NCBI RefSeq assembly: GCF_000296815.2
Contig: NZ_CAIT01000004.1
Location: forward strand, 682,001-746,000
From: Fibrisoma limi BUZ 3
GTDB taxonomy: Bacteria; Bacteroidota; Bacteroidia; Cytophagales; Spirosomataceae
Length of the DNA stretch: 64,000 bases
Direction: 5' to 3'
Part shown: one piece after another, positions 16,463-25,584 of the stretch
How positions within the stretch are numbered: position 1 is the stretch's first letter
Layout: each line of letters opens with the position of its first letter
Notes under the pieces: generated by a model
Database searches by the model: none
What the model was told of the DNA's origin: nothing
The model's input: only the letters and a program-made list of their open reading frames with translations
Translations under genes and position numbers: made by a program

Positions 16463-17674
16463 ATGAGAAAAATTCTTTTACTTGTTGGTTGTTCTATTGC
16501 AGCATATGTGGGAAAAGCACAAGATTCAACGGCAATAGCCGTTAAAACGACGGCTTCTACGGCTTCACAGACTGCTGCGCCGGATGCTGAGCCAGTTAGC
16601 ACCGGTAAATTCACGTTTTCTGGATATTTAGATACCTACTATTTCGGGAATTTCAATAATCCAAAGAGTCAGTCAAACCTGGGTCTAAATGGGGAGGGGT
16701 TCGGTAATGCGCGGGCATTTGATCAGAAGGCCGGTCAGTTTGGCATCGGTCTGGTGCAGGCCAAGGCCTTATATACGTCTGATAAAGTAGACGCTGTATT
16801 TGATCTGGCGTTTGGTCCGTTTGCTGATCTGGGTAACTACGGGAACAACGTTGGTTTTCTGGGGGCCGGCTCAACGTCACTGGCGATCAAACAGGCATTT
16901 GTTACCCTGAAGGCTACGCCGAAACTCTCGTTCACCGCCGGTCAGTTTGGTACGCACATCGGTTATGAGGTAATCGACGCGCCGGTGAACTACAATTATT
17001 CTTTATCCAACTTATTCAATAACGGACCGTTCTATCACATCGGTTTGAAAGGCCAGTACAACTTCAGCGACAAGGTATACCTGATGTTGGGCGTGGTTAA
17101 CAACGTCGATAACATTTTCGACAACAACAAGCGGAAAGGCCTGATCGGTCAGTTGTTCTTCTCGCCGGTATCGGGCTTGAATGTGTATCTGAACGGAATC
17201 GTTTCCAACGAATCGTCTCCTGACTCGCTGGGGAACACACCCGACGGCAGCTACTCGCTGTTCGACCTGACTACTACGTATCAGATCAGCTCTAAATTCT
17301 TCCTGGGCCTGAACGCGGCCGTCGGTTCGCAGAAAGGTGACTTCCAGGGCTACGGTGGGCCTGTTACGGCAAAGAGCTGGAGCGGTATTGCGTTGTACAG
17401 TAACTACGCCTTCACCGACAAGTTCGGCCTGGGCATCCGCTACGAAATCTTCGACAACAAGAGTGGCGTTCGGGCACTGACCGATGCCGCTGGCAACGGA
17501 GCCAGTGTGAACTCAATCACCATCACCGGCAACATCACGGCCGCTGAGGGACACGTACTGCTCAAGCCTGAATTCCGGCTCGATAGCTACTCAGCCAATA
17601 AATTCCAGAAAAACGACGGCTCGCTGACTAAATCGCAGGCGACGCTGGGTATGGCTGCCATCTTCAAGTTTTAA
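16463..17674 (+). CDS. Porin-like outer-membrane beta-barrel protein next to amt
   Basis: The 403-residue protein has a signal peptide (about 1-19, ending GKAQ), a Thr/Ala/Ser-rich linker and then a beta-barrel that starts FTFSGYLDTYYFGNFNNP. Its strands alternate as in the OmpL-like beta-barrel porin-2 group, and it ends in Phe (AAIFKF), the usual outer-membrane sorting signal. It lies 67 bases upstream of the ammonium transporter in the same direction. I infer it lets ammonium or other nitrogen compounds cross the outer membrane. The AT-rich ~245 bases before it (16218-16462) form the probable control region; I could not fix a full promoter there. Confidence 0.82.
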   Translation: MRKILLLVGCSIAAYVGKAQDSTAIAVKTTASTASQTAAPDAEPVSTGKFTFSGYLDTYYFGNFNNPKSQSNLGLNGEGFGNARAFDQKAGQFGIGLVQAKALYTSDKVDAVFDLAFGPFADLGNYGNNVGFLGAGSTSLAIKQAFVTLKATPKLSFTAGQFGTHIGYEVIDAPVNYNYSLSNLFNNGPFYHIGLKGQYNFSDKVYLMLGVVNNVDNIFDNNKRKGLIGQLFFSPVSGLNVYLNGIVSNESSPDSLGNTPDGSYSLFDLTTTYQISSKFFLGLNAAVGSQKGDFQGYGGPVTAKSWSGIALYSNYAFTDKFGLGIRYEIFDNKSGVRALTDAAGNGASVNSITITGNITAAEGHVLLKPEFRLDSYSANKFQKNDGSLTKSQATLGMAAIFKF

Positions 17675-17741
17675 CACGTTTTCGTAACCTAACCTACACA
17701 TTTAAACCTAATTCAAGTACAACAAAAACCTCTTTAGCATT

Positions 17742-19076
17742 ATGCAAAAGCCTAATTACGTACCCCTTGTTCTCCTGCTGGCCGTTGCCATACTGGGCAT
17801 TATACCCGGCTTCAACGCTGTGCCTACCCAGATCGTTACGGAAGGCATTAACTCGGGCGATACCGCCTGGATGCTCGTGGCGACAGCTCTTGTCTTGTTG
17901 ATGACCCCAGGCCTGGCCTACTTCTACGGCGGGATGGTGAACAACAAAAACGTTATCTCGACCATGCTGCAGAGCTTCATTGCCATGGGAGTGATCAGCA
18001 TACTTTGGGTGGTGGTAGGTTTTAGCCTGGCGTTCGGCGATACTATCGGCGGATTTGTTGGTAACCCAGGTACGTTCTTCATGTTCAAGGGCGTACTGGA
18101 CGGTAAGCCGTGGTCATTGGCGGCTACCATTCCACTGGTTGTCTTCGCTTTCTTCCAGCTTAAGTTCGCTGTCATTACGCCTGCCCTCGTAACGGGGTCA
18201 ATGGCCGAGCGGATCAACTTCCGATCGTACGTGCTGTTCATGATTCTGTTCAGCCTGTTCGTATACGCTCCGCTGGCCCACTGGACCTGGCATCCGGAAG
18301 GGTTCCTCTTTAAGCTGGGTGTGCTTGACTTTGCCGGTGGTACGGTCGTACACATGTCGGCGGGTTGGGCGGCTCTGGCGGGCGCGTTGTATCTGAAGCG
18401 CCGGAAGTCGCACCTGGAAGCGAATTACTTCCCGCCTGCCAATATTCCGTTCGTTCTGCTTGGTACGGGTCTGCTGTGGTTCGGCTGGTTTGGTTTCAAC
18501 GCTGGTTCGGCTGTGGGTGCTTCTCCGCTGGCGGCTTCGGCATTCGCTACGACAAACACGGCCGCTGCGGCTGCGGGTCTGGCCTGGGTATTGTTCGATG
18601 CAGCTAAAGGTAAGAAAGTATCGGCCCTTGGTTTCTGTATCGGTGCTGTTGTAGGTCTGGTGGCCATTACGCCCGCTGCTGGTTTCGTAACGGTTCCGAC
18701 GTCAATCTTTATCGGTACAATTGCCGCGATCACCAGTAACTACATCGCTCACCTGCGCACAAAATCAACGCTGGACGATACGCTGGACGTATTCCCCTGC
18801 CACGGCGTAGGCGGTATGGTTGGTATGGTCATGACGGGTATCTTCGCATCGAAGGGTGTTAACTCGGCCGTTGTTGATGAAGGTCTGGCTTTCGGAGTAA
18901 CGAAGCTGTTCACTACGCACATGCTGGCCCTGGTTATCGTATCGGCCTTTGCGTTCGGTATGTCGCTGCTGCTGCTGAAAGTAACCGACCTGATCCTGCC
19001 GCTGCGTGTGTCTGAAGAAGATGAAAAAGTTGGTCTGGATGTCAGCCAGCATGACGAATTCCTGATCGAAGGATAA
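17742..19076 (+). CDS. amt: Ammonium transporter
   Basis: The 444-residue membrane protein has about 11-12 hydrophobic segments and clear Amt/Mep/Rh motifs: FYGGMVNNKN after the first helices, GGTVVHMSAG with the first pore histidine H204, GFNAGSA, and DVFPCHGVGGMVG with the second pore histidine H354. It conducts ammonia/ammonium across the inner membrane. It is probably co-transcribed with the porin-like gene. No GlnK/GlnB gene is adjacent in the window, so post-translational control by a PII protein cannot be judged. Glutamine synthetase lies about 5 kb downstream. Confidence 0.96.
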   Translation: MQKPNYVPLVLLLAVAILGIIPGFNAVPTQIVTEGINSGDTAWMLVATALVLLMTPGLAYFYGGMVNNKNVISTMLQSFIAMGVISILWVVVGFSLAFGDTIGGFVGNPGTFFMFKGVLDGKPWSLAATIPLVVFAFFQLKFAVITPALVTGSMAERINFRSYVLFMILFSLFVYAPLAHWTWHPEGFLFKLGVLDFAGGTVVHMSAGWAALAGALYLKRRKSHLEANYFPPANIPFVLLGTGLLWFGWFGFNAGSAVGASPLAASAFATTNTAAAAAGLAWVLFDAAKGKKVSALGFCIGAVVGLVAITPAAGFVTVPTSIFIGTIAAITSNYIAHLRTKSTLDDTLDVFPCHGVGGMVGMVMTGIFASKGVNSAVVDEGLAFGVTKLFTTHMLALVIVSAFAFGMSLLLLKVTDLILPLRVSEEDEKVGLDVSQHDEFLIEG

Positions 19077-19153
19077 GAGCTCACGACAGAGCCACAGGCA
19101 CCTGCTTAGCCTATTTGGGTCGGCAGCCTAACTGTGGTTTTGTTGTACTCAGG

Positions 19154-19191
19154 AAGCCGTTCGCCTTTGGCGGGCGGTTTCTTTTATTTTT
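19154..19191 (+). terminator. Terminator after amt
   Basis: An imperfect stem (AAGCCG-TTCGCC with GGCGGGCGGTTT, about 19154-19180) and a T-rich tail (19181-19191) end the porin-amt unit, just before the converging YdeI-family gene. Confidence 0.75.
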
Positions 19192-19197
19192 ACCGGT

Positions 19198-19788
19198 CTA
19201 CTCCTTATCGAACTGTGCCCGTTTGTTTTGGGCCGCCATCCGGACAATCTGGGCTATCCGCGTTTGCCGGGTTTCGGAGCGCCTAGCGTTGTTGAGCCAC
19301 TCCAGTATCCCTCGCTTTACTGACTTGGGAAACCCCTCGAAATACTGCCGGGCGGTTGAGTTTTCGGCAAAGGCTGCTTCCAGGTCTGCGGGGACCGTCA
19401 GGTCTTCCACCTCATCAAGCTTGGTCCAGGAGCCGTCTTGTTTCGCCTGTTCAATCTTCGTTAGGCCCGCTTCGGTCATCAGGCCGCCGGCAATCAGCTT
19501 GTCGATCCGCTGTTTATTTACCCGCGACCAGCCACTTTTGGGCTTTCGCGGGGTAAACAATTGCTTGAACCGCTCGTCGTCGAGCTTGTTGGGCACACTG
19601 TCAATCCAGCCAAAACACAGCGCTTCTTCAACGGCTTCGTCGTAGGACACCCGTGGTTTTCCGCTATTTTTTTTAAAGGAAACAAGCCAGATGCCCGACG
19701 ACGTAGCGTGGTTGGCCTGTAGCCAGTCGCGCCATTCCTGTCGGCTCTGCGCAGAAAACTCGGGAAGTTGCTGATTCGATTTTGCCAT
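19198..19788 (-). CDS. YdeI/OmpD-associated family protein
   Basis: The 196-residue protein starts at the ATG at 19788, 11 codons inside the longest frame, because family similarity begins with the segment ending SRQEWRDWLQ. It shows YDEAVEEALCFGWIDS and FTPRKPKSGWSRVNK, both typical of the YdeI/OmpD-associated (bacteriocin-protection-like) family. The C-terminal FEGFPKSVKRGILEWL...ARRSETRQTRI segment is also characteristic. The molecular role of the family is poorly known. It converges with amt. Confidence 0.88.
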   Translation of the reverse strand: MAKSNQQLPEFSAQSRQEWRDWLQANHATSSGIWLVSFKKNSGKPRVSYDEAVEEALCFGWIDSVPNKLDDERFKQLFTPRKPKSGWSRVNKQRIDKLIAGGLMTEAGLTKIEQAKQDGSWTKLDEVEDLTVPADLEAAFAENSTARQYFEGFPKSVKRGILEWLNNARRSETRQTRIAQIVRMAAQNKRAQFDKE

Positions 19789-19971
19789 TACTGAGTAAGA
19801 ATAGTGGAGCAAACGTACCAAAATGCGCTGAAGTAGGAGATCGTAGCCGTCATCGCCGGTGCTACGGCCGTTTCCTTATTTTCGGGGGACTTGCCAGCCA
19901 ATTTACGGCGAAATACGTTAAGCCAGAGATCAATCCAAACAACACACTCAACGCTTAAATTGACGTACAGC

Positions 19972-20874
19972 ATGAACACTGGCGAACAGACGAACACGTA
20001 CGAAAAAAAAGATCCACAGGAAAAATATCCTCAGCCTCCTTATCCGGAGCAGCAGCAGGAAGTTCCCGGCACGGAAGCAGCGATGCAACCCCAGGCCGAT
20101 CATGGCGAAACGTCGTATCGGGGATCGGGCAAGCTGACGGGCCGAAAAGCCATCATTACAGGAGGAGATTCGGGTATTGGCCGGGCCGTAGCGATTGCCT
20201 TTGCGCGGGAAGGTGCCGATGTGCTGATTGCTTACCTGAACGAAGATCAGGATGCGCAGGAAACAGCTAAGTACGTTAAGGAGGCCGGCCGAAAAGCGGT
20301 TCTGGTACCGGGCGATGTTGGTGATGAAGCTCACTGCCGGCAGATTATTCAAAAGGCGATCGATGAGTTTGGCCAGATCGATATTCTGGTGAATAACGCA
20401 GCCTTTCAGATGTCGCGGGAGTCGTTGCAGGAGGTGTCTACTGAGGAGTGGGACCATACCTTCAGGACGAATATCTACGCCATGTTTTATCTTTGCAAAG
20501 CGGCCGAACCCCATTTAAAGCCGGGCAGTACAGTTGTCAACACGACATCGATAAACGCCTACAAGCCGCGTCCAACGCTAATTGCCTATGCGGCTACCAA
20601 AGCGGCTATCCAGAACTTTACGGCGAATATGGGCCAGCTATGGGCTGAGAAAGGCATCCGGGTCAACTGCGTTGCGCCGGGACCCATCTGGACTCCGCTC
20701 ATTCCGTCGACTATGCCGCCGGATCAGGTAAAATCGTTTGGACATGACGTACCCCTGAAACGGGCCGGACAGCCCGCCGAACTAGCGCCGATCTATGTGC
20801 TGTTAGCTTCCGAAGATTCGAGCTACATGACCGGTAGTACGGTGCAGGTGACGGGTGGCTCGCCGACCATATAA
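19972..20874 (+). CDS. SDR oxidoreductase with polar N-terminal extension
   Basis: The 300-residue protein starts at ATG 19972. Its first ~50 residues are polar, proline- and glutamine-rich (PQPPYPEQQQEVPG), as in YghA/YhdF/GsiB-type stress-associated SDRs. The catalytic domain has TGGDSGIG for NAD(P) binding, NNAAF, a serine in TTSIN, YAATK as the Tyr-x-x-x-Lys pair, and GSTVQVTGG at the C-terminus. It is a soluble NAD(P)-dependent dehydrogenase/reductase of unknown substrate. A very strong hairpin terminator follows. Confidence 0.93.
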   Translation: MNTGEQTNTYEKKDPQEKYPQPPYPEQQQEVPGTEAAMQPQADHGETSYRGSGKLTGRKAIITGGDSGIGRAVAIAFAREGADVLIAYLNEDQDAQETAKYVKEAGRKAVLVPGDVGDEAHCRQIIQKAIDEFGQIDILVNNAAFQMSRESLQEVSTEEWDHTFRTNIYAMFYLCKAAEPHLKPGSTVVNTTSINAYKPRPTLIAYAATKAAIQNFTANMGQLWAEKGIRVNCVAPGPIWTPLIPSTMPPDQVKSFGHDVPLKRAGQPAELAPIYVLLASEDSSYMTGSTVQVTGGSPTI

Positions 20875-20889
20875 CGATAACGCTTACCA

Positions 20890-20931
20890 CATAACAACCG
20901 GCCATTGTATGTACAGTGGCCGGTTGTTATG
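20890..20931. terminator. Bidirectional hairpin terminator
   Basis: The stem pairs 20890-20907 with 20914-20931 (outer 15 bp perfect, arm CATAACAACCGGCCA) around a short loop. It follows the SDR stop codon and also contains the stop codon of the small leftward frame at 20927. Confidence 0.88.
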
Positions 20932-21220
20932 CGTAAATTGCTAAGCGAATACGGGCGATACGTCCTGATAAATACGTACCAACTACCGTAACGGCCTGCC
21001 TGGGTACGTCGAAGTCCTGAATACCCACTCGTATCCGGCAACGGTCTTCGTGCATAAGCCCGAGGGCATAGAAGTAACTTCGGTAAGGAAATTTAACGTT
21101 TCCGGCTTTTTGAAAATCAGACTCCGTTGCCACGTAAAGATGCCGATCCGCCGGCGCAACGCCGACTACCTGCCGAAGGAATTTGTGAAACTCAAAATTG
21201 AACGGAGTCTGATGAACCAT
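20927..21220 (-). CDS. Small hypothetical protein
   Basis: A 97-residue frame fills the space between the SDR and the lipase-like gene. It has ordinary amino-acid composition, is probably cytoplasmic, and ends in a short hydrophobic stretch. Its stop lies inside a strong hairpin, which fits a real 3' end. No family recognised. The opposing 70-codon frame on the plus strand is less convincing. Treat as uncertain. Confidence 0.42.
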   Translation of the reverse strand: MVHQTPFNFEFHKFLRQVVGVAPADRHLYVATESDFQKAGNVKFPYRSYFYALGLMHEDRCRIRVGIQDFDVPRQAVTVVGTYLSGRIARIRLAIYA

Positions 21221-21251
21221 AGTGCTTACGCTGATCTATGGCCGCGTCGGC

Positions 21252-22466
21252 TTATTTCTTAGCGTTGAAAAACTGATACGTACCGAACAGGAAATCGTTG
21301 ATACCGGCCGTATGGTCTTTACCCGGCAGGGGGATAAACTCAACGTTTGTTGCCCCCCGTTTGCGCATGGCCTCGTAGGCGTCTACTGAGTTAAAATAGA
21401 ACACCTGCTGGTCGGCATCGCCGTGGTAGAGCTGTGTGGGTGTGCGAGGCTTCCAGTCGTAGATGTCATTGTCTTTCACGGCGTTGATAAATTGCGTATC
21501 CGTACCGTCGTTTATCCCCTTGCGGAATGAATCCGTAACGGCTTCGTTGAAACTAACCGGAATATTGCTGCCGAAAGGATCTTTCTGCACGGCCGCGGCA
21601 TATGGCTCTTTGAGGTAATAGGTTAACGGCCGGTTCAGCTTGTAGACCTGGTTGATTGTCGCTAATACCATCGTGTACAGGCCATTGTAATAAGGATTTC
21701 CGTGCGTTTTCTGATTAAGCAGATACGTCATGAACGCCGATGAGTGGTAGGCCCCGGCTCCGCAGCTCGATGCCACCAGATTAAATTCGGTACCGGTTTC
21801 TTCCTCGATTTTCTTTTGCAGCGCCATGGTCGCAAAGCCACCCAGCGAATAGCCGGCAACGAACAGCTTCTCGTTCCAGTTAACTTTTTCCTGCCGTAGA
21901 AACTCCCGGGCGGCCCGGATCATATCCAGCGATGAGGAAGCCAGCGAAGCTCGGTGCTGATAGGGATGCGGCAGGTTCTTCGACTCGCCGTAGCCGATAA
22001 AGTCGGGCAGAACCATAATGTAGCCGTTGGAGCCCAGCAACGCACCGGAAAAATAGGTTTCGCTGCCCGTACCGTTGTAGGAAGGGGCCTGGTCGTCGGT
22101 CCGGATGGTGCCGTGCTGTTCGCTGATCATCGGAAAGCTCAGGTTCTTATCCGTGGCCACAGGAACAACCACCGCACCCGAAGCCTGAATGTCGGAACCA
22201 TCCACGTTTTTGGTCTTGTACACCAGTTTGTACACCTTGATGGAGTGGTTCAGCAGAAACGTAATGAGCTGACCACCATCTGTGCCCGCAAACCGCTGCG
22301 CCAACTCGGTGCGTGTGTATTCGCCGAGCAGGCTGCTGCTGACAAGATACTGATTGGTCGGATTAGGCTGCGGATCGGGTTCAGTAGTGCTGCTCTGGCA
22401 ACTGGCCAGCCACACCGACCAGATGAACACAAACGCAAAGCGAGAGGTAGAACGACGTGAAATCAT
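21252..22466 (-). CDS. Secreted lipase/esterase-like alpha/beta hydrolase, lipoprotein
   Basis: The 404-residue protein has a lipoprotein signal ending L-A-S-C with C23 as anchor. The body is an alpha/beta hydrolase: strand MVLPDFIGYGES, nucleophile elbow GYSLGG, acid in HGDADQQV and histidine in GKDHTAG. The architecture matches the secretory-lipase-like (LIP) group, which hydrolyses lipid or other esters outside the cytoplasm. It is 94 bases downstream of the mtaB gene in the same direction only in the sense of shared strand (mtaB starts upstream at 23894 and ends at 22560); no terminator is obvious between. Confidence 0.88.
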   Translation of the reverse strand: MISRRSTSRFAFVFIWSVWLASCQSSTTEPDPQPNPTNQYLVSSSLLGEYTRTELAQRFAGTDGGQLITFLLNHSIKVYKLVYKTKNVDGSDIQASGAVVVPVATDKNLSFPMISEQHGTIRTDDQAPSYNGTGSETYFSGALLGSNGYIMVLPDFIGYGESKNLPHPYQHRASLASSSLDMIRAAREFLRQEKVNWNEKLFVAGYSLGGFATMALQKKIEEETGTEFNLVASSCGAGAYHSSAFMTYLLNQKTHGNPYYNGLYTMVLATINQVYKLNRPLTYYLKEPYAAAVQKDPFGSNIPVSFNEAVTDSFRKGINDGTDTQFINAVKDNDIYDWKPRTPTQLYHGDADQQVFYFNSVDAYEAMRKRGATNVEFIPLPGKDHTAGINDFLFGTYQFFNAKK

Positions 22467-22559
22467 ACTGAGTAGTGGAAAGAGGGATTAGTGTACTGTC
22501 AGTAAAACGAAGGCACTCGGCTAATCAATATAGCGTATTCCGGATGAATAACCAATGAA

Positions 22560-23894
22560 TTACACGAGAATGTCAGCTTCTTCAACTTCAACCAGACTGT
22601 CGGCGTTGACGGCCAGCAGCCGGATGCGTTTGGTTTCGTTGATCAGCAGCGGATCGTATTTGGCAACCACCCGAACGTAGTTCTCCGTAAAGCCCTGCAT
22701 GTGGCCGTCGGCAATGTCTTCTTCGAACAGGACGGTGGCCTCGCGGCCCAGTTGTGACTCGTAAAAGGCCCGGCGCTTCTTATCCGACAGAATGTGCAGC
22801 ATCTTCGACCGCTCGGCCCGTACATGGCCGGGTACCACCGGTTTGATGCTGAGTGCGTAGGTGTTTGGCCGTTCGGAATAGGTAAATACGTGGAGGTATG
22901 ATACCGGCAGCTCAGTCAGAAACTGGTACGTTTCTTTGAACAGTTCGTCGGTTTCGCCCGGATGACCCACAATGACATCTACGCCGATGCAGGCATGCGG
23001 CATCAGCTCCTTGATTTTAGCGACGCGATCGGCGTAGAGTTCGCGTTTGTAGCGACGGCGCATCAGGCCCAGTACCTTGTTGCTGCCCGATTGCAGCGGT
23101 ACGTGAAAATGCGGCACAAACCGTTTGGATTGAGCAACGAACGCAATGATCTCGTCGGTCAGCAGGTTTGGTTCGATCGACGAAATCCGGAATCGTTCGA
23201 TACCGTCAACTTCGTCCAGCGCCTGAATCAGGTCGAGGAATGTTTCCTTCTGGTGTAGTATCTCCCCGCTGCCATCTACATGGCCAAAATCGCCGATGTT
23301 GACGCCGGTCAGAACAATCTCCTTAACCCCCCGTTCCGCAATGTCATGCGCGGCCCGGACCACGTTGGCGATCGTATCGGAGCGGCTTTTGCCCCGGGCG
23401 AGCGGAATGGTGCAGTAGGAGCAGGGGTAATCGCAGCCGTCCTGCACCTTCAGAAACGTCCGGGTGCGGTCGTTCAGCGAATAGGAGGCATGGTACTCGA
23501 TGGCTTCTTCGATGGGCGAGTTAAATACCCGGGCCGACTCGCCGGCGGGCTGCTTATCAAACGTCCCGATCAGTTCGTGCAGCCGAAACTTCTCTGCCGC
23601 ACCCAAAACCGCGTCGACGCCCGGAATCTGGGCAATTTCCTGCGGCTTCAGTTGCGCGTAGCAACCCAGAATCGCTACGTAGCCATCAGGATTGATCTTC
23701 TGCGCTTCGCGGACAATCTTCCGGCATTTCTTGTCGGCATTGTCTGTCACGGAGCAGGTATTAATAATAAAAACGTCGGGCTGCTCATTGAATTCTACCC
23801 GCTCGTGCCCCTGCTCTTCAAGGAGCCTGGCCAGTGTGGATGTTTCGGAGAAATTCAGTTTGCAGCCGAGAGTATAAAAAGCAACTTTCTTCAT
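22560..23894 (-). CDS. mtaB: tRNA (N6-threonylcarbamoyladenosine-37) 2-methylthiotransferase
   Basis: The 444-residue protein starts at ATG 23894, 19 codons inside the longest frame, where the family's K-V-A-F-Y-T-L-G-C-K opening begins. Three N-terminal cysteines for the auxiliary cluster (C11, C47, C78) are followed by the radical-SAM triad C154-x3-C158-x2-C161 and a C-terminal TRAM-like segment. It adds a methylthio group to t6A37 of ANN-decoding tRNAs. I call MtaB rather than MiaB or RimO from the GCKLN opening and the DGCDYPCSYCTIP segment. A TACCTTTG box about 45 bases upstream is the likely promoter. Confidence 0.94.
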   Translation of the reverse strand: MKKVAFYTLGCKLNFSETSTLARLLEEQGHERVEFNEQPDVFIINTCSVTDNADKKCRKIVREAQKINPDGYVAILGCYAQLKPQEIAQIPGVDAVLGAAEKFRLHELIGTFDKQPAGESARVFNSPIEEAIEYHASYSLNDRTRTFLKVQDGCDYPCSYCTIPLARGKSRSDTIANVVRAAHDIAERGVKEIVLTGVNIGDFGHVDGSGEILHQKETFLDLIQALDEVDGIERFRISSIEPNLLTDEIIAFVAQSKRFVPHFHVPLQSGSNKVLGLMRRRYKRELYADRVAKIKELMPHACIGVDVIVGHPGETDELFKETYQFLTELPVSYLHVFTYSERPNTYALSIKPVVPGHVRAERSKMLHILSDKKRRAFYESQLGREATVLFEEDIADGHMQGFTENYVRVVAKYDPLLINETKRIRLLAVNADSLVEVEEADILV

Positions 23895-23940
23895 GATTAA
23901 CAGTCCCTTACCTGGTCCCGAAGGGCGGTAGAGCATCCTG

Positions 23941-23948
23941 CAAAGGTA
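23941..23948 (-). promoter_or_regulatory. -7 box TACCTTTG upstream of mtaB
   Basis: On the minus strand the octamer matches TAnnTTTG and lies 47 bases upstream of the mtaB ATG. No TTG is seen at the ideal 19-base distance. Confidence 0.5.
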
Positions 23949-24251
23949 CAAAAAAATAGACGGCTCGGTTCCGTTTTGAGGCTATCGGCACCGAGGAAGG
24001 CAGGTTTCAAAAAATAAATCTATGGGGCAGAAAAATAATATTTAAGCCTAATCGAGGATTGAAAAGCAAAATAATCTGACCAAAAAGTAGATCAATGCCA
24101 TAAAACTGCCTTAATTCCGAAAATAGTCGCGTTCCAAACAAACGGAGCTATAAATTGTAAATTACAAACGAAAATTAGGAATATTTTGCAAATATGCAAT
24201 TAAAAGTAGGTTAAGGGCCTAAGGGCTGCTATAATTTTTTGGACTGTATTA

Positions 24252-24259
24252 TATATTTG
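24252..24259 (+). promoter_or_regulatory. -7 box TATATTTG upstream of glnA; AT-rich control region
   Basis: The octamer matches TAnnTTTG and lies 52 bases before the glnA ATG. The whole 417-base space 23895-24311 is much richer in A and T than the genes and has no ORF. It carries the two divergent promoters and probably the nitrogen-control sites, none of which I could name. No TTG lies exactly 19 bases upstream. Confidence 0.55.
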
Positions 24260-24311
24260 TTAGGAAATCATCGTACTTATCTGTTCCATACAATTTTATT
24301 TACGTACACCT

Positions 24312-25340
24312 ATGGCAAAAGCTAAGTTGGAGTATATCTGGCTTGACGGTTATAAGCCCACCCAGAGCCTGCGCTCGAAAACCAAGATTGTAAGTGATTT
24401 TTCCGGTGAACTGGCAGACTGCGAAATGTGGTCATTCGACGGTTCATCAACTGAGCAGGCTCCGGGCGGTTCGTCAGACTGTCTGCTGAAGCCGGTGTTC
24501 ATCGTGCCTGATCCGCAGCGTAAGAATGGATACCTGGTTATGTGCGAAGTGCTGAACGCCGACGGAACACCCCACGAGTCGAACGGTCGCGCTACGATTG
24601 AAGATGACGACAATGATTTCTGGTTTGGTTTCGAGCAGGAGTACTTCCTCTACAGCCGCGAAACCAACAAGCCGCTGGGCTTCCCCGCCGAAGGTGAACC
24701 GGCTCCTCAGGGACCGTACTACTGCTCAGTTGGTGCTAACCACGCGTTTGGTCGGGAAATCATTGAAGAGCACCTGGATGCCTGCCTCGAAGCTGGTCTG
24801 AACGTAGAAGGTATCAACGCGGAGGTTGCCCCGGGTCAGTGGGAATTCCAGATTTTTGCCAAAGGTGCCCAACAGGCCGGTGACCAGATCTGGGTAGCCC
24901 GTTACCTGCTGGAGCGTATCGGTGAGAAATACGGTGTCTGGATCAACTGGCACTGCAAGCCGCTGGGTACGGATGCTGACTGGAACGGATCGGGTATGCA
25001 CGCCAATTTCTCGAACTCGACCCTGCGTACGGCTGGTAAGAAAGAAATTTACGATACGATCTGCGAAGCCTTCGCGCCGGTGGTTAAAGAACACATCGAC
25101 GTGTATGGCGCTGATAACCACCTGCGTCTGACGGGTAAGCATGAAACCCAGTCAATCGACCAGTTCTCCTACGGCGTATCTGACCGGGGCGCTTCGATCC
25201 GGATTCCCATTGCTACCGTTGAGCGCGGCTGGAAAGGCTGGCTCGAAGATCGCCGTCCGAACTCAGCGGCTGATCCGTATAAAGTAGCAGCCCGGATCAT
25301 CAAGACGGTTAAATCAGCAAACGTACTGCAGGAAGCCTAA
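24312..25340 (+). CDS. glnA: Glutamine synthetase, type II (eukaryote-like)
   Basis: The 342-residue length and motifs fit GSII, not the ~470-residue GSI: an early EYIWLDG, SFDGSST with the beta-grasp domain, FGFEQEYF with the metal-binding glutamates, NAEVAPGQWEFQI, NWHCKP, NGSGMHANFS and the C-terminal DRRPNSAADPY. It makes glutamine from glutamate, ammonia and ATP. GSII lacks the adenylylation loop of GSI, so control is probably transcriptional or by feedback. With the ammonium transporter 5 kb away it forms a small nitrogen-assimilation set. It has its own terminator. Confidence 0.96.
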   Translation: MAKAKLEYIWLDGYKPTQSLRSKTKIVSDFSGELADCEMWSFDGSSTEQAPGGSSDCLLKPVFIVPDPQRKNGYLVMCEVLNADGTPHESNGRATIEDDDNDFWFGFEQEYFLYSRETNKPLGFPAEGEPAPQGPYYCSVGANHAFGREIIEEHLDACLEAGLNVEGINAEVAPGQWEFQIFAKGAQQAGDQIWVARYLLERIGEKYGVWINWHCKPLGTDADWNGSGMHANFSNSTLRTAGKKEIYDTICEAFAPVVKEHIDVYGADNHLRLTGKHETQSIDQFSYGVSDRGASIRIPIATVERGWKGWLEDRRPNSAADPYKVAARIIKTVKSANVLQEA

Positions 25341-25366
25341 GCGTTTCGCACACGTTTATAATCAGA

Positions 25367-25395
25367 AGCGGCTCAGGTGACTGAGCCGCTTTTTT
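25367..25395 (+). terminator. Intrinsic terminator after glnA
   Basis: A perfect 10-bp stem (25367-25376, arm AGCGGCTCAG, with 25381-25390), loop GTGA and five T follow the glnA stop by 26 bases. Confidence 0.93.
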
Positions 25396-25584
25396 GTTGG
25401 TTACTAGATACCCACTCTGAAACGCCGGTGGGGCAAAGTTCATACCAAGTTAACCAACCTATGTTGATAAAAGCCAAATTACTGAAGAACGGGCGTAGCT
25501 AGCCGGAATTGCGGGTTATCGAACCAGACTCCCCCCTTTTGGCATGTATTTTGAGCCGGAACAACGGACGCCACCCGATTGCGT

